Made by a program: the position numbers and the translations under genes. Under the pieces are notes generated by a model. The model was not told the origin of the DNA and ran no database searches. It was given only the letters and a program-made list of their open reading frames with translations. A stretch of 64,000 bases of DNA from Lactobacillus sp. ESL0701 (GTDB taxonomy: Bacteria; Bacillota; Bacilli; Lactobacillales; Lactobacillaceae): NCBI RefSeq assembly GCF_029433445.1, contig NZ_JAQTIC010000008.1:22993-86992 (forward strand), written 5' to 3'. The stretch's first letter is position 1. Each line of letters opens with the position of its first letter. Shown one piece after another: positions 34,943 to 44,515 of the stretch.

Positions 34943-36667
34943 CTAATCTGAAATACTGGCAATAATTAAATCTAAACATTTGTCTGCATGTTGCGTCATA
35001 TTAATGTATTGTTTTCCAGTAGTAGTAATCATTTTGACATTATTCTGATCGCATTCCTTTTTAAGCTCGTCTTTCATTGCATTCATTTGGGGAGCTAGAA
35101 TAACAATATCCATGCCACTTAACAAATCATGATGAGAACCAAATGAAGTAGCAGCAACAGATAATGGTAATGTATTCTCAGTAGCTAATTTATTTAGTGC
35201 CTTAGCTAAGATTCCACTAGTACCACCACCTGCACATAAAACTAATACATTTAACTCTTTGCCATCCTTAGTTACTGATAAAGGTATTTTCCCTAAGGAA
35301 GACTCTGCATCTGTTACATCTGATCTATTTTCAACTTCAGCTTTAGTCGAGGTTTGAATATGTTCTTTATTTGAAACACTTTGAGCTTCTTCATTACATT
35401 TTTGTATATCGTAAGCCTTAAAAAATGGATAATACATTATTGTATCAACTACAAGCAGTAAAGCAGCTAAAATAATTGAACCAACTGAAAATCCGGTTCC
35501 CATAATTAAGCCTAATGTACCAGGCGTTGTCCATGGTAAATTATAAATAAAGCCAGGCATATGAAAAACATCAACAAAGATTTTAAAAAGCCAAACGTTT
35601 GCAATTGGCGTCAATAGAAACGGAATAAAGAAAACAGGATTCAAAATTAATGGTGCGCCAAAAAGAATTGGTTCATTAACACCAAATAATACAGGTATTG
35701 AAGCTGCTCGGCCAACGGCTTTCAGTTCTTTAGACTTGGCCCAAAAGGCAAACATCAATGTAATAACTAGTGTTGCACCAGTACCTCCAAGAGTGGCAAC
35801 AAAGTATTGTGTACCTTGTGCTAAAATCTTATTAGCTCCAGCAATATTTCCACTCTTCCAAGCAGACAAATTTAATTCTACATTACTTAAATAAATAGCA
35901 GTTACAGCAGGTTCAACAATTGACGGTCCTTGAATACCAATAAACCAAAAGAATGCCATTGCACCATACACAATTGCTAAACCAAAATAACCATCAGCCG
36001 CTGTAAATAATGGTGAGAGAATTTGAATAATCCATGCAGCTAAATTGGTACCAGTTAATGCTCTGAAAACAAGTGAAAATACCCAGAAAAATCCTGTACT
36101 AATTGCAAATGGAATAATATTCTCAAATGCACTAGAAATATTTTGCGGCACTGCGTCAGGCAGCTTAATAGTAATATGATGTTTAAAGCAAATGTAATAG
36201 ACATTCGGTACAATAAAAGCTACAAGAAATGCACAAATTAATCCCTTGGTACCAATCATTGAAATAGCAAAGTAAATATTATTTAACTTATCTGTTAATG
36301 TATCGACTGCTACCAAAATAAACGAAACCTGAGCAGTAAATTGAACACCAACTGTTGGAATTTGGGAAGTTTTTGGTAAATCCAAATTTAATGAGTCAGT
36401 CAAAGCCTTCGAAACCGATGAAGAAGCCATTAATGCTAATACTCCCATAGACATGTTATAAAACATATTAAGAGCGTTAGCTACTTTAACTGGCCAAGCA
36501 AAATGCCAAATAAGTGGTACATTTGCTACCAACAAGAATAAACTAGAAAAGATAATAATTGGCATTAAAGCAATAAAGCCATCCCTTATTGCTCGTAAAT
36601 ATTTATTAGCCGCTACTTTTTGAAAAAAAGGTTGTGCTTTTTCAATTTGCTTTATTAAAGCATTCAT
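34943..36667 (-). CDS. lacE: PTS lactose-family EIICB, operon 1
   Basis: 574 residues: EIIC (about 1-425, around ten helices, with GIQGPSIVEPAV and FGVNEPILFGAPLILNP as substrate-site motifs), a low-complexity linker, and C-terminal EIIB (about 470-574) with phosphocysteine loop LVLCAGGGTSG. It imports and phosphorylates lactose or another beta-galactoside (cellobiose-type sugars are possible) with LacF and HPr. It is about half identical by eye to the operon-2 protein. Confidence 0.9.
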   Translation of the reverse strand: MNALIKQIEKAQPFFQKVAANKYLRAIRDGFIALMPIIIFSSLFLLVANVPLIWHFAWPVKVANALNMFYNMSMGVLALMASSSVSKALTDSLNLDLPKTSQIPTVGVQFTAQVSFILVAVDTLTDKLNNIYFAISMIGTKGLICAFLVAFIVPNVYYICFKHHITIKLPDAVPQNISSAFENIIPFAISTGFFWVFSLVFRALTGTNLAAWIIQILSPLFTAADGYFGLAIVYGAMAFFWFIGIQGPSIVEPAVTAIYLSNVELNLSAWKSGNIAGANKILAQGTQYFVATLGGTGATLVITLMFAFWAKSKELKAVGRAASIPVLFGVNEPILFGAPLILNPVFFIPFLLTPIANVWLFKIFVDVFHMPGFIYNLPWTTPGTLGLIMGTGFSVGSIILAALLLVVDTIMYYPFFKAYDIQKCNEEAQSVSNKEHIQTSTKAEVENRSDVTDAESSLGKIPLSVTKDGKELNVLVLCAGGGTSGILAKALNKLATENTLPLSVAATSFGSHHDLLSGMDIVILAPQMNAMKDELKKECDQNNVKMITTTGKQYINMTQHADKCLDLIIASISD

Positions 36668-36684
36668 TTTAAATCTCCCTTTTA

Positions 36685-37041
36685 TTATTTACTACTCTTT
36701 AATTGATTCAATTCAATAAGAGTAGAATTATATTTTTCATACAAATCTATAAAGTATTTTGCTTCATCTCTTAACAACATCGTTGTCATTAAAGTATCTT
36801 GTCCATGTGACATGATAAAAGTCGTCTCCATTTCTTCACCACTTGCCTCTTTACTCATCAATTTGGTTTGCGAATTATGAGCATCATTGAGCGAAGTATC
36901 TGCACTTTTAACAAGTTCACGTGCTTTTTCAAAATTACCATTTCTTGCTTCATCTAACGCACTTATTAATGCTGTCTTAGCATCTCCTGCATATGCGACA
37001 ATTTCAAATCCTGCCATTGAGATTTCTTCTTTTGTAATCAT
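36685..37041 (-). CDS. lacF: PTS lactose-family EIIA, operon 1
   Basis: 118 residues, soluble trimeric-type EIIA with the phosphohistidine in IMSHGQDTLMTTMLL. MAGFEIVAYAGDAK at the N-terminus is a family signature. It donates phosphate to the EIIB part of LacE. AAGGAG before the ATG; ten bases after lacT. Confidence 0.92.
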   Translation of the reverse strand: MITKEEISMAGFEIVAYAGDAKTALISALDEARNGNFEKARELVKSADTSLNDAHNSQTKLMSKEASGEEMETTFIMSHGQDTLMTTMLLRDEAKYFIDLYEKYNSTLIELNQLKSSK

Positions 37042-37050
37042 TTTTTCTCC

Positions 37051-37905
37051 TTATTTGCTATTAATAATAATTTGATGAATATGAATAATAAAATACGTTT
37101 CTTCCGCATCAGAAGGTTCGTAGTTGAATTCCTTTTTTAATGCCCTGAAAATTCTTTGAGTAATCGCATAGGATCGAGGATATGCTTTTATCATGTCAGC
37201 CTGTATTTTTTTATCAATTGAATCCTTGCTTTTAGGTGGATTTCTCATTCGATTAGCTAAATACTGTAAATGAACTAAAAATCTGCGAAAATTACTCCTA
37301 TTTTCAGCTGCTTGAAACACACCATTATCATCCAAAATATTTATAATCATATTTATCATCTTTGAAGTATCAAATATTTCTTCTTCATTAATTAAATGAT
37401 TAATGTTATTTGGTACCTTACTATTAATAAAATGCAATGCTATACTTCTTACTTCTGATTGTGGAAATTTCACTTTAAGTTTTTCATTAATTAGTGAAAC
37501 AGCATTTGCCGAAATTCTATATTCTAACGGATATTTTTGCTTAAAATCTGGAATTTCATTTTCCTGATAATTTTTATTGACAATTGCTTTATATGATCCT
37601 GCAATGTGCTCACTTAATGTTAAATAAATTGAATCATAAACTTTAAAATCATATTTTTGTTTGGCGTGTTTCACAATGTCAAATACTATTGAGATAATAT
37701 CAACTGGAATATTTCTAAAAAGATATAGATATGAATCTTTGTCATTTTTACCAGCAACATAAAAAATTTTTTGGATTTTATCAGAATCAATTTTCTTATT
37801 TTCACTCTTATTAAAGCCAATTCCCTTACCAAAAACCACGGCTTCTTTGCCACTTCTAGTATTGACTAAAACACTATTATTATTAAAAATTTTTTTAATC
37901 TTCAT
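37051..37905 (-). CDS. lacT: BglG/LacT-type antiterminator, operon 1
   Basis: About 284 residues: RNA-binding CAT domain (residues 1-56, NNNSVLVNTRSGKEAVVFG), then PRD1 and PRD2 with the regulatory histidines in LSEHIAGSY, IALHFINS, LVHLQYL and IIHIHQI. It binds the RAT at 37989-38017 and lets transcription pass the overlapping terminator when the PTS substrate is present. The frame is open from an upstream GTG, but the ATG at 37905 after AAAGGGG is preferred. Confidence 0.9.
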   Translation of the reverse strand: MKIKKIFNNNSVLVNTRSGKEAVVFGKGIGFNKSENKKIDSDKIQKIFYVAGKNDKDSYLYLFRNIPVDIISIVFDIVKHAKQKYDFKVYDSIYLTLSEHIAGSYKAIVNKNYQENEIPDFKQKYPLEYRISANAVSLINEKLKVKFPQSEVRSIALHFINSKVPNNINHLINEEEIFDTSKMINMIINILDDNGVFQAAENRSNFRRFLVHLQYLANRMRNPPKSKDSIDKKIQADMIKAYPRSYAITQRIFRALKKEFNYEPSDAEETYFIIHIHQIIINSK

Positions 37906-37925
37906 TTTGCTCACCCCTTTTTTAG

Positions 37926-37994
37926 AAAAAAAGAGACTACTAGTTAACTGATAACCTGTTTCAACATAATTAATCAGTTAATTCTAGTAGTCTC
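37926..37994 (-). terminator. Conditional terminator of lac operon 1 leader
   Basis: GAGACTACTAG and the following bases pair with CTAGTAGTCTC, forming a stem of about 20 pairs followed by seven T on the minus strand. The first bases of the stem belong to the RAT. Confidence 0.9.
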
Positions 37995-38017
37995 GCCTAA
38001 TTCAGTAGTAACAATCC
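37989..38017 (-). promoter_or_regulatory. RAT (ribonucleic antiterminator), operon 1
   Basis: 29 bases that begin GGATTGTTACT and end GGCGAGACT on the minus strand, the usual BglG/LicT/LacT target layout, overlapping the terminator stem by six bases. Confidence 0.88.
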
Positions 38018-38090
38018 ACTTTAATATTAAATTTTATTTATAGCCGCAATAGGTGCACAAGCTCTGTATGCTACTTATCACCTATATAAC

Positions 38091-38119
38091 ATTATATGAA
38101 AGCGCAATCAAAAATGCAA
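38091..38119 (-). promoter_or_regulatory. Promoter and cre of lac operon 1
   Basis: Minus strand TTGCAT, 17 bases, TATAAT. A perfect 16/16 CcpA site (ATGAAAGCGCAATCAA, 38096-38111) fills the spacer and overlaps the lacG stop codon of operon 2. Confidence 0.85.
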
Positions 38120-39559
38120 TGATTTTTTATTTTTAATATCTTTGGGTACCTTCCTAGTTTCGGCTAATTTTTTATACCAATATGCACTTGCCTTAGGGTA
38201 TCTTACCTGCGTTTTAAAATCAACATAAAACAAGCCATAACGCTTTGAATAACCGTTTGTCCAAGAAAACATATCTTGTAACGACCAAACAAAGTAACCA
38301 CAAACTGGTATACCCATTTCAATTGCTTCAGCTATTTTCTGCAAATGATCATGTAAATACTTTATTCGTGGGGTATCATCAATCAATTTATTTGGACTAA
38401 TAAATTGATCTTTGTAGCCCATTCCATTTTCTGTGATATAAATTTCATGGACTAACGGATAATTATTATTAATTCGTTTAAGCTGATCTAATATTCCTTG
38501 TGGATAAATTATCCAATCCCAATCTGTAGCCGGTAAATCTTGTGGATGAACTTCTTCACCTACTCCTTTCATTCGATTAATATCTGTTCCCTTTTGTCCG
38601 GTACCATTATGACTAATCTTAGTTTCTCCATGGTATTCCTTCATAAACTTAGAGAAATAATAATTGACACCCACAAAATCTAATTGTTGTGCAGCTTTTT
38701 GCAAAATTACCTCATCTTCAGATTTTATGGCAATCATTTTTTGATCATTTGAAATAATTATTTCTTTTACTAAGGCTAAAGTTTTTTCAGAATACTTTCC
38801 AGCTAAAGTACCATCCAAATAAAACCTATTTTCCAGAACATCCTTTAAATCAGCAGCATGTTGATCTCCCAAACTATCGGAGGCTGGATAAACTGTCTGT
38901 AAAGCATGGACAATACCTATTTTCCCATCATAACCAGCTTTTTTATAGGCATTAACAATTTTAGCATGAACTAAATTTTGATTATATTCTGCTTGAAAGC
39001 ATTTAGAAAACTGATCACGGTAAGCTGGTGGAAAAGTACCGCTAACGTATTGCTGACAAGCCATTGAAGTTGGTTCATTAATTGTTATCCAATAATGAAC
39101 TTCATCTTGATATTCCTTAAAGCAGAACTTAGCATATTCAAGAAAGGCATCAAGCATTTCTTGAGATAACCATCCTCCTTTATCCTGCAAACTTTGTGGT
39201 GTGTCAAAATGATGTAAAGTCACAAATGGCTCAACACCATTTCGATGGCATTCTTGAAAAACATGATGATAATACTCTACACCTCGTGGCTCTATCTCAC
39301 CCTTACCTTTAGGAAAAATTCGAGCCCAGTCTATTGAAATACGAATTGAGTTAATTTTAAATTTTTTGCATAAAGCTAAATCTTCAGAATACAGATGATA
39401 AAAGTCACATGATGGATTAGGATTGATTGTATTTTGTTCACGTAAATATTTATCCCAAATTACTTCTCCTTTACCATCCTCATTAGTAGCTCCTTCGCAT
39501 TGATAGGCTGCTGTTGCACCACCAAAATAAAAATTAGCAGGAAATTTAAATTCAGCCAT
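38108..39559 (-). CDS. lacG: 6-phospho-beta-galactosidase (GH1), operon 2
   Basis: 483 residues with acid/base E162 (TINEPTS) and nucleophile E377 (YITENGMGYKD). The MFSWTNGYSKRYG phosphate loop again has Trp after Ser, favouring galactosides. Its start codon shares one base with the lacE stop (TAATG). It is paralogous to the operon-1 enzyme; differences around the active site and in the loop 'NGTGQKGTDINRMKG' may reflect other aglycones. The stop region overlaps the cre of operon 1. Confidence 0.9.
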   Translation of the reverse strand: MAEFKFPANFYFGGATAAYQCEGATNEDGKGEVIWDKYLREQNTINPNPSCDFYHLYSEDLALCKKFKINSIRISIDWARIFPKGKGEIEPRGVEYYHHVFQECHRNGVEPFVTLHHFDTPQSLQDKGGWLSQEMLDAFLEYAKFCFKEYQDEVHYWITINEPTSMACQQYVSGTFPPAYRDQFSKCFQAEYNQNLVHAKIVNAYKKAGYDGKIGIVHALQTVYPASDSLGDQHAADLKDVLENRFYLDGTLAGKYSEKTLALVKEIIISNDQKMIAIKSEDEVILQKAAQQLDFVGVNYYFSKFMKEYHGETKISHNGTGQKGTDINRMKGVGEEVHPQDLPATDWDWIIYPQGILDQLKRINNNYPLVHEIYITENGMGYKDQFISPNKLIDDTPRIKYLHDHLQKIAEAIEMGIPVCGYFVWSLQDMFSWTNGYSKRYGLFYVDFKTQVRYPKASAYWYKKLAETRKVPKDIKNKKSLHF

Positions 39560-41274
39560 TATTTATCTCCATCGTTGTTTTTTAGACTATTCATTACAAA
39601 TTGAAAAGCCTGATCCGGATTTTGGGTTAATTCAATATATTGCCTACCAGTGGTTGTAACTAGTTTACTACCATCATTATCGGCAATCTGTGTTAAATTA
39701 GCTTTCATACTATCCATTTGTGGCGCTAAAATAATTAAGTCCATATCGTGAATAATATCCATATGTTGCCCATAAGCACGAGCTGCAGCATGCAAAGGTA
39801 GGTTACGCTCTTTGGCCATCTTATTTAATGCTTTAGCTAAAATACCAGAAGTACCTCCACCTGCACAAATCACCATAATATTAGTGTCCTGTGTTAAAGT
39901 TTTATCTGAAGCAGTCTGAGTTTCAGTAGTAGTTCCATTATCAAGATTTACATTTTCTGCTACAGGTTGAGCGGAAGAATTAGCGGCACTAGCTAATTTA
40001 GCTGCATCTTCTTGTTCTTTCTTGTATAAATCATTGTCATAAAAGCGAAAGAATGGTAACCAAATCAAGACATCAACTATTAATGCTAAAATTACATAAA
40101 CAAATGAAAGTGGTGCAAATCCTGTACCGACAACAATCCCAATTGGTGCTGGAACTGTCCATGGCAATGTAGCAATAATACTATTCATATGTAAAGTAGA
40201 AACAAAGAACTTAAATAAACAAACATTAAACATTGGTGTTACTAAAAATGGAACGAAAAAGATTGGGTTCATAATAATTGGCGCACCAAACAAAATTGGT
40301 TCATTAACTGAAAAACAACCAGGAATAACGGCAGCTTTACCAACTGCTTTATTTTGTGCTGACTTTGCAAGTAATAGGAATAAGAATGGAACAACCAAAG
40401 TAGATCCAGTACCACCCATATTCATAACATAATCTTGCGTATTAAGAACTAGAACATGCGTTGCTTGAACACCAGCATGCATCAACTGTTGATTCAAACC
40501 AACATTAGACATTTCAATGGCAGCAACAGCTGGCGTAACAATTGATGGCCCTTGAACACCAATAAACCAGAAGAAAGCCATTGCACCAGCAATTAACGCT
40601 AAACCGCCATAAGTATCACCAGCTCTAAATAATGGTGAAAGCAAGTTAATAATACATTCAGATAAGTTTGCTCCAAATGCTTTAGCCAACGCCATTTGAA
40701 TAATCCAAAACAATCCAACTGAAAATGCCATGGGAAAAATATCTTTAAAAGTTTGTGAAATATTTTGCGGTACTTGATCCGGCATATTGATTGTAATATT
40801 GTTCTTTACACAAGCAGAATAAATGTTAGGTATAATTAGTCCAACAATATAAGATGCAATCAATCCTTGTGTACCCAAGAATGTTAAATCAATTCCTGTT
40901 TTACCAACTTTAATTGCAATGATAATAAATGATATTTCTGCTGCTAAAATAACATTCATTGCATTAATTTGATTAGTTTTTGGCAGCTTTGTATTTTTGT
41001 AATCTGTTAAATTTTTAGCACAAGTAGCAGTCACAAATAATCCTAACAATCCCATTGAATAGTTGTATGGCAGCATAATTGCATTTTCTACTTCTTTGGG
41101 CCAATAAAAGCCCCAAGAATTAGGAACGTATGCAAATAAAGTAAACAAACTTGAAAACAAAATTATCGGCATCGCCGCTATAAAACCATCTCTAATAGCA
41201 GAAACATATGGATTAGCTGCTATTTTTTCAAAAGAAGGTTTCATTTTATCCATTACCTTTGTAAAGCCATTCAT
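39559..41274 (-). CDS. lacE: PTS lactose-family EIICB, operon 2
   Basis: 571 residues, EIIC (about 1-425, GVQGPSIVTPAV and FSVNEPILFGAP) joined through an Ala/Ser/Thr/Gln-rich linker to EIIB with MVICAGGGTSG. Same role as the operon-1 protein with its own EIIA and phosphoglycosidase. AGGAGG precedes the ATG. Confidence 0.92.
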   Translation of the reverse strand: MNGFTKVMDKMKPSFEKIAANPYVSAIRDGFIAAMPIILFSSLFTLFAYVPNSWGFYWPKEVENAIMLPYNYSMGLLGLFVTATCAKNLTDYKNTKLPKTNQINAMNVILAAEISFIIIAIKVGKTGIDLTFLGTQGLIASYIVGLIIPNIYSACVKNNITINMPDQVPQNISQTFKDIFPMAFSVGLFWIIQMALAKAFGANLSECIINLLSPLFRAGDTYGGLALIAGAMAFFWFIGVQGPSIVTPAVAAIEMSNVGLNQQLMHAGVQATHVLVLNTQDYVMNMGGTGSTLVVPFLFLLLAKSAQNKAVGKAAVIPGCFSVNEPILFGAPIIMNPIFFVPFLVTPMFNVCLFKFFVSTLHMNSIIATLPWTVPAPIGIVVGTGFAPLSFVYVILALIVDVLIWLPFFRFYDNDLYKKEQEDAAKLASAANSSAQPVAENVNLDNGTTTETQTASDKTLTQDTNIMVICAGGGTSGILAKALNKMAKERNLPLHAAARAYGQHMDIIHDMDLIILAPQMDSMKANLTQIADNDGSKLVTTTGRQYIELTQNPDQAFQFVMNSLKNNDGDK

Positions 41275-41317
41275 CTTTTTCTCCTCCTAAAAAATTTAAG
41301 CTTTAAAATTGGTTTAA

Positions 41318-41674
41318 TTATTCAATTGGTTTTCCTTCCAAATTATTGACTCTTTGATACAAATCAATAATAGTTTTCATTTCATCCTTTAGCAGCATTG
41401 TAGTCATCAAAGTATCCTGACCATGAACCATAATAAAAGTAACGTCTAGCTCATTGCCATCTGCCTCTTTGCTAAGCAGTTTAGTTTGCTCGTTATGAGC
41501 TAAATTAATCGATTCCTCTGCCTTTTTAACTAAACTTTTGGCTTCATTAATTTTTCCTATACTTGCTTTATCCATTGCCTGCATTAGAAAAGTTCTGGCA
41601 TCTCCTGCATAAGCAACAATAGCAAAACCTGTCATTGAAATTTCTTCTTTAGTAATTTTAGATTCGGATGTCAT
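41318..41674 (-). CDS. lacF: PTS lactose-family EIIA, operon 2
   Basis: About 118 residues with phosphohistidine in IMVHGQDTLMTTMLL. I start at the ATG 41674, six bases after AGGAGG, which overlaps lacT by 17 bases; the longer frame would lack a ribosome site. Very similar in length and signature to the operon-1 protein. Confidence 0.92.
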   Translation of the reverse strand: MTSESKITKEEISMTGFAIVAYAGDARTFLMQAMDKASIGKINEAKSLVKKAEESINLAHNEQTKLLSKEADGNELDVTFIMVHGQDTLMTTMLLKDEMKTIIDLYQRVNNLEGKPIE

Positions 41675-42521
41675 CTTTTTCCTCCTGTAACAAACGTTCA
41701 ATATGAATTGTTAAATACATTTTTTCTGTCATTGAAAGACTGACACTTAACTGTTGTCTTATCTGTTCTGTTATCACCTCAACAATTGCCCAAGCATGTA
41801 CATATTCAGCCTTAATTTCAGCAATCATTTTTTGCGAAACAATTAATTCTTTATTTTGTGGATCATGTAAGCGAGCAACAAAATATTTTAGATGAATCAA
41901 TAAACGATCAAAATCGCCATTATTTTTAGAATTTCGTACTAAATGATTTTGTTCTAATGCCTTTTCAACAATCGCAACTACCTGACTGCTCGGATTAGGA
42001 TAGTAGGATTTATGCTCAGGTTGATCAATATGCGCATTTATAAAGTGAAGAGCAATACTCTTTTTTTCGTAACTAGGGAAATTGATACTCAGATCTTTTT
42101 GAAAATACGTCATAAAGTCTTTCGCAATTTGGTAAGCCAGAGGATAGTTCGGACTTAGATCCGGCAAATAGTTAATAATTTCTTCATGTCGCTGTATCCG
42201 TTCATATGTCGCAAATAAGTGAGTTGTTAGAGTAACATTAATATACGTTTCCACTTGAAAGTCATATTTTTCTTGGGCTCGCCTAATCAGATCATAACTT
42301 TCAGTAATAAAGTCCAATGGAATATTAGCTAAAAGTGTTGTTAAGTCCGAAACAGTATGTGAATCTTGTAATGCAAAAATTTTGGCTACATTAGTATCAA
42401 AAATTATGTCGCCCTTCTTTTTTTGAAAGGCCAATCCTCTACCCATCACAATTTCCTGCTTATCATAATTATCATGAACAACAGCCACATTATTATTCAA
42501 TACTTGAACTATTTTAAACAT
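41658..42521 (-). CDS. lacT: BglG/LacT-type antiterminator, operon 2
   Basis: 287 residues, CAT domain (NNNVAVVHDNYDKQEIVMG) and two PRDs with histidines in LTTHLFATYE, IALHFINAH, LIHLKYF and TIHIERL. It binds the RAT at 42594-42622. Because the RATs of the two operons differ in the loop and 3' part, each antiterminator may prefer its own, but crosstalk is possible. Confidence 0.92.
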   Translation of the reverse strand: MFKIVQVLNNNVAVVHDNYDKQEIVMGRGLAFQKKKGDIIFDTNVAKIFALQDSHTVSDLTTLLANIPLDFITESYDLIRRAQEKYDFQVETYINVTLTTHLFATYERIQRHEEIINYLPDLSPNYPLAYQIAKDFMTYFQKDLSINFPSYEKKSIALHFINAHIDQPEHKSYYPNPSSQVVAIVEKALEQNHLVRNSKNNGDFDRLLIHLKYFVARLHDPQNKELIVSQKMIAEIKAEYVHAWAIVEVITEQIRQQLSVSLSMTEKMYLTIHIERLLQEEKDDIRI

Positions 42522-42540
42522 TGCTCAGCCTTCTTTTGAA

Positions 42541-42597
42541 AAAAGAAAAACCGCAATTACTAACTTGAGTTTATTTACTCAAATCACAATTGCGGTT
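42541..42597 (-). terminator. Conditional terminator of lac operon 2 leader
   Basis: AAAACCGCAATT pairs with AATTGCGGTTTT, followed by TCTTTTTT on the minus strand; it overlaps the RAT end. Confidence 0.9.
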
Positions 42598-42622
42598 TTG
42601 CCTAATTTAATAGTAACAATCC
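42594..42622 (-). promoter_or_regulatory. RAT (ribonucleic antiterminator), operon 2
   Basis: 29 bases beginning GGATTGTTACT and ending GGCAAAACC on the minus strand, the classical LicT/LacT-type RAT. Confidence 0.92.
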
Positions 42623-42641
42623 ATCTATTTAGCTTATGCTT

Positions 42642-42680
42642 ATTGTAATACAGTCTATCATTGATTGCAAGCGATTACAT
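42642..42680 (-). promoter_or_regulatory. Promoter and cre of lac operon 2
   Basis: Minus strand TTGCAA (42665-42670), 17 bases, TACAAT. A 16/16 CcpA site (TTGCAAGCGATTACAT, 42665-42680) overlaps the -35, so glucose should repress the operon. Confidence 0.85.
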
Positions 42681-42720
42681 ATATGGATAAAAATTTAAAA
42701 TATCTAATATTATACATGAC

Positions 42721-43182
42721 TTAAGTACTACTCTTTTTTGAAACTTTATTGAAATTCCTTAACGTTACAAGCTTTCCACCTGAAAACTTTTGCAATTCAT
42801 TATTATTCATTACTAATGTACTCTTCTTAATAGTAATAACAGAAGATGTTAGCTTCATTTTTTTACTATTAAACCAATTATTTCTAATAAGCTGATTAAC
42901 ATTATGAAAATAATACTTAACTGCATTATCAGGAACAAGTTTGATTGCATGATTTTTCACTAAATATTTTCCTTCTTCAATTTGAAAAACTGCTTGTTTA
43001 CTAACTTTGTTGCCAAAAATAGTTTTATTGATAATATAACGTCCCGTTTCAGATAGTTTAATTACTAAACCATCAGTATCATTGACAAAATTACCAATAT
43101 AAAAATATTTTTTGCGTTGTAACACAAATAACAACAGCATTATTACCAAACTAAGTAAAATAAAACAAATACCAATCACCAT
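42721..43182 (-). CDS. Single-pass membrane protein in a PTS operon, function unknown
   Basis: About 153 residues: one N-terminal helix (ICFILLSLVIMLLLFVL), then a basic, beta-rich domain (residues 25-153) with Lys/Asn-rich strands such as KYLVKNHAIKLVPDN. The reading frame is open from 43224, but ATG 43182 after AAAGGAG is the likely start. It is the last gene behind IIB-IIC-IID-IIA. I recognise no family. The domain could lie outside the cell (Nin) or inside; a role accessory to the transporter is only a guess. Confidence 0.6.
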   Translation of the reverse strand: MVIGICFILLSLVIMLLLFVLQRKKYFYIGNFVNDTDGLVIKLSETGRYIINKTIFGNKVSKQAVFQIEEGKYLVKNHAIKLVPDNAVKYYFHNVNQLIRNNWFNSKKMKLTSSVITIKKSTLVMNNNELQKFSGGKLVTLRNFNKVSKKSST

Positions 43183-43244
43183 ACTAATACTTGCTCCTTT
43201 ATAAAAAGAGGCACGAATAGTCATGTCTCTTTTTATAATTTAAC

Positions 43245-43682
43245 TTAAATACCATCACTCTCAATATCTTGATTTTTATTAATAGACTTTATATTATCAA
43301 GTGAAAAAACCTGTGTTCCTTTTTTAGAAATTTTTATAATATCTTGTGCATACTCAGCTGCATTATCATAATCCGTGAACAAAGTTTCTAATAATGAACT
43401 GAGATTCCCACCGGAAACAACTGAAATTCCAGTGCTTTTAGTCGATAAAGTTGCAGAAACTTTATAAGGAGTGCCACCAGCTAGATCTGTAAAAAATAGC
43501 ACTTGATCTTGATCAAAATTGATAATTTTTGTATATTGCTTTTCTAAATCTGTATCACTCATACCTTCAGAAAAATCAATAAAAAACCAATTATCTGGGA
43601 TTTTAGCCAATAATTCTAAAGCACCTTTAATACCAGAAGCAAACAGACCATGGCCTGTTACTATAACTTTAACTTTACTCAC
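43245..43682 (-). CDS. PTS mannose-family EIIA (galactose cluster)
   Basis: 145 residues starting at GTG 43682, seven bases after AGGAG; the longer frame from 43766 lies mostly within the IID gene. The phosphohistidine is in VTGHGLFASG; FFTDLAGGTPYK is the family signature. It receives phosphate from HPr for the EIIB at 45339. Operon IIB-IIC-IID-IIA-membrane protein, next to lacRAB. Confidence 0.88.
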   Translation of the reverse strand: MSKVKVIVTGHGLFASGIKGALELLAKIPDNWFFIDFSEGMSDTDLEKQYTKIINFDQDQVLFFTDLAGGTPYKVSATLSTKSTGISVVSGGNLSSLLETLFTDYDNAAEYAQDIIKISKKGTQVFSLDNIKSINKNQDIESDGI

Positions 43683-43705
43683 TATGTGTCTCCTATAGAA
43701 GCTTA

Positions 43706-44515
43706 TTACATCCAACCAATTGCTGCCATTACAATTGCCAAAGCAAATGTAATAACTATCAACCAAATTGGATTAATATTTTTCTTCAATAGCCAATATA
43801 GCAAAAATACGAATGCAAATGGCAAAATATTAGGGAAAATCTTGTCTAATAGCGCTTTCTGTAAGCTAATTGCTGAATTACCAGCACTAATCTTTACAGT
43901 TAAAGACATTTTTACATAACTAGCAATTAATGCTCCAATTACAGTCAAACCCAAAATAGAAGCAACATGAGAAATAATTGTGGAATTATCCTGAATAACA
44001 TCTATTGATTTAGTTCCCAAATTATATCCCAAGTGGGCTAAAGGGATTCTGCTCCAAAACAGGAACAAATATACAAGAAAGAATAGGATTGGTCCTAATA
44101 CATTACCGTCTTTACCAATAGAAGCACTAATACCACCTACAATTGGCATAATTGTAAACCAGAAAATAGCATCACCAATTCCTGCCATTGGACCAAAGAT
44201 TGCATTCTTTAAGCCTTTGATAGTAGCGCGATCTACGTGCTTTTCTTCCATCGTTAATAGTAAGCCCATCAGAATAGGATACAAAGGCGGTGAACTGTTG
44301 ATAAATTCCATATTATCGGTCATTACGGCTTTTAGCCCCTCAGGATCATCTTTATATATTTTCTCCCAAAATGGTAATTGTGCCCATGTCCAACCTGGCG
44401 CATGCATTCTTTCGTATGAGAAGGAAGCCTGAACTAAGTTAGAACGAATTCCCAACATCGATATCTCATGTTTAGTAAAGATACTATCTTTATTTTCTTT
44501 ACTGTTAGATGCCAT
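43706..44515 (-). CDS. PTS mannose-family EIID (galactose cluster)
   Basis: 269 residues. MLGIRSNLVQASFSYERMHAPGW and AIFGPMAGIGDAIFWF are EIID signatures, and the C-terminal half has several helices. I start at ATG 44515, eight bases after GCAGGAGG, inside the IIC end (overlap 11 bases). Partner of the EIIC at 44505. Confidence 0.9.
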   Translation of the reverse strand: MASNSKENKDSIFTKHEISMLGIRSNLVQASFSYERMHAPGWTWAQLPFWEKIYKDDPEGLKAVMTDNMEFINSSPPLYPILMGLLLTMEEKHVDRATIKGLKNAIFGPMAGIGDAIFWFTIMPIVGGISASIGKDGNVLGPILFFLVYLFLFWSRIPLAHLGYNLGTKSIDVIQDNSTIISHVASILGLTVIGALIASYVKMSLTVKISAGNSAISLQKALLDKIFPNILPFAFVFLLYWLLKKNINPIWLIVITFALAIVMAAIGWM

